This document shows, in pieces, positions 5,113 through 5,216 of a DNA stretch of 5,216 nucleotides; positions within the stretch are counted from its first letter, which is position 1; each line of letters begins with the position of its first letter. This stretch comes from Planctomycetota bacterium. Lineage in GTDB: Bacteria > Planctomycetota > Brocadiia > SM23-32. The DNA lies in NCBI GenBank assembly GCA_018400625.1, contig JAGYMJ010000683.1, positions 1 through 5,216 of the forward strand. Reading direction: 5' to 3'. Below the pieces are notes generated by a model. It made no database searches. It was not told the DNA's origin and saw nothing but the letters and a program-made list of their open reading frames with translations. Both the position numbers and the translations under genes were made by a program.

Positions 5113-5214
5113 ATGAAAGGATAATGGTCAGTCCTCAGTGAACCCCGTAACATCACCACCGTGCTCTGTGCCTGTCTGTGCGTCGCACGCAGACAGGCCG
5201 GTGGAATGATGATT
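5113..5214 (+). repeat. Dispersed repeat, copy 2 (with 27-base palindromic insert)
   Basis: Matches 3292-3366 in direct orientation, ending in the same GGTGGAATGATGATT, but interrupted at 5173-5199 by 27 bases absent from copy 1. The right end is within two bases of the window edge, so the repeat may continue outside. Confidence 0.8.
5170..5198. repeat. Palindrome inserted in repeat copy 2
   Basis: GCCTGTCTG at 5170-5178 and CAGACAGGC at 5190-5198 form a perfect 9-bp stem. The 11 bases between, TGCGTCGCACG, are themselves nearly palindromic. The insert sits exactly between GTGCC and GGTGG, which are adjacent in copy 1. Confidence 0.8.
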
Positions 5215-5216
5215 AT

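Noticed and set aside
1..5216. CRISPR array, toxin-antitoxin pair or defence cluster
   Set aside because: There are no regularly spaced repeats and no additional conserved gene pairs. The repeats present are two diverged copies 1.8 kb apart plus isolated palindromes.

Overview
The window looks like a piece of accessory chromosome from a bacterium of the PVC group (Planctomycetota, Lentisphaerota or Kiritimatiellota). This is an inference, not a measurement. It rests on three things: the integrase remnant has the sequence style of tyrosine recombinases common in those phyla, the large plus-strand gene is of a beta-propeller glycosidase-like type they carry in many copies, and the intergenic DNA is full of short palindromic and dispersed repeats of the kind seen in their genomes.

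Layout. Positions 1-1623 are an almost complete insertion sequence: a 446-residue DDE transposase on the minus strand between 17-bp perfect terminal inverted repeats. The left terminus coincides with the first base of the window, so the left flank cannot be seen. The transposase ribosome binding site sits inside a nested stem-loop that could mask it. Positions 1720-2846 (minus strand) hold a decayed integration module. It consists of a tyrosine recombinase cut off at its 5' end and, 17 bases after its stop, a small excisionase-type HTH reading frame. That frame continues in phase, through a single TAG, into a basic linker and a C-terminal SEC-C zinc motif. Key residues differ from consensus in both genes (HxxR His is Gln; one SEC-C Cys is Ser). 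Positions 2847-3160 hold a minus-strand tRNA operon: a sigma70-type promoter, tRNA-Gln(CTG), tRNA-Glu(CTC) and a strong intrinsic terminator whose U-tract abuts the point where the integrase coding begins.

Positions 3176-3612 contain no convincing gene but several repeats and hairpins. Positions 3613-5013 (plus strand) encode a 466-residue glycoside-hydrolase-like beta-propeller protein with a good Shine-Dalgarno. Positions 5014-5216 are repeat-rich intergenic DNA. A dispersed repeat occurs once before and once after this gene in the same orientation; the second copy carries a 27-base palindromic insert missing from the first.

How the parts relate. The tRNA operon is the stable, functional core. 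The truncated recombinase next to it is most simply the scar of an element that integrated at the tRNA locus, later lost its other end and was then hit by an IS. The glycosidase-like gene is a separate transcription unit reading away from the tRNAs. I do not see an intact novel defence or mobile system. The most unusual item is the HTH-amber-SEC-C frame, followed by the ribosome-binding-site-masking structure in the IS.
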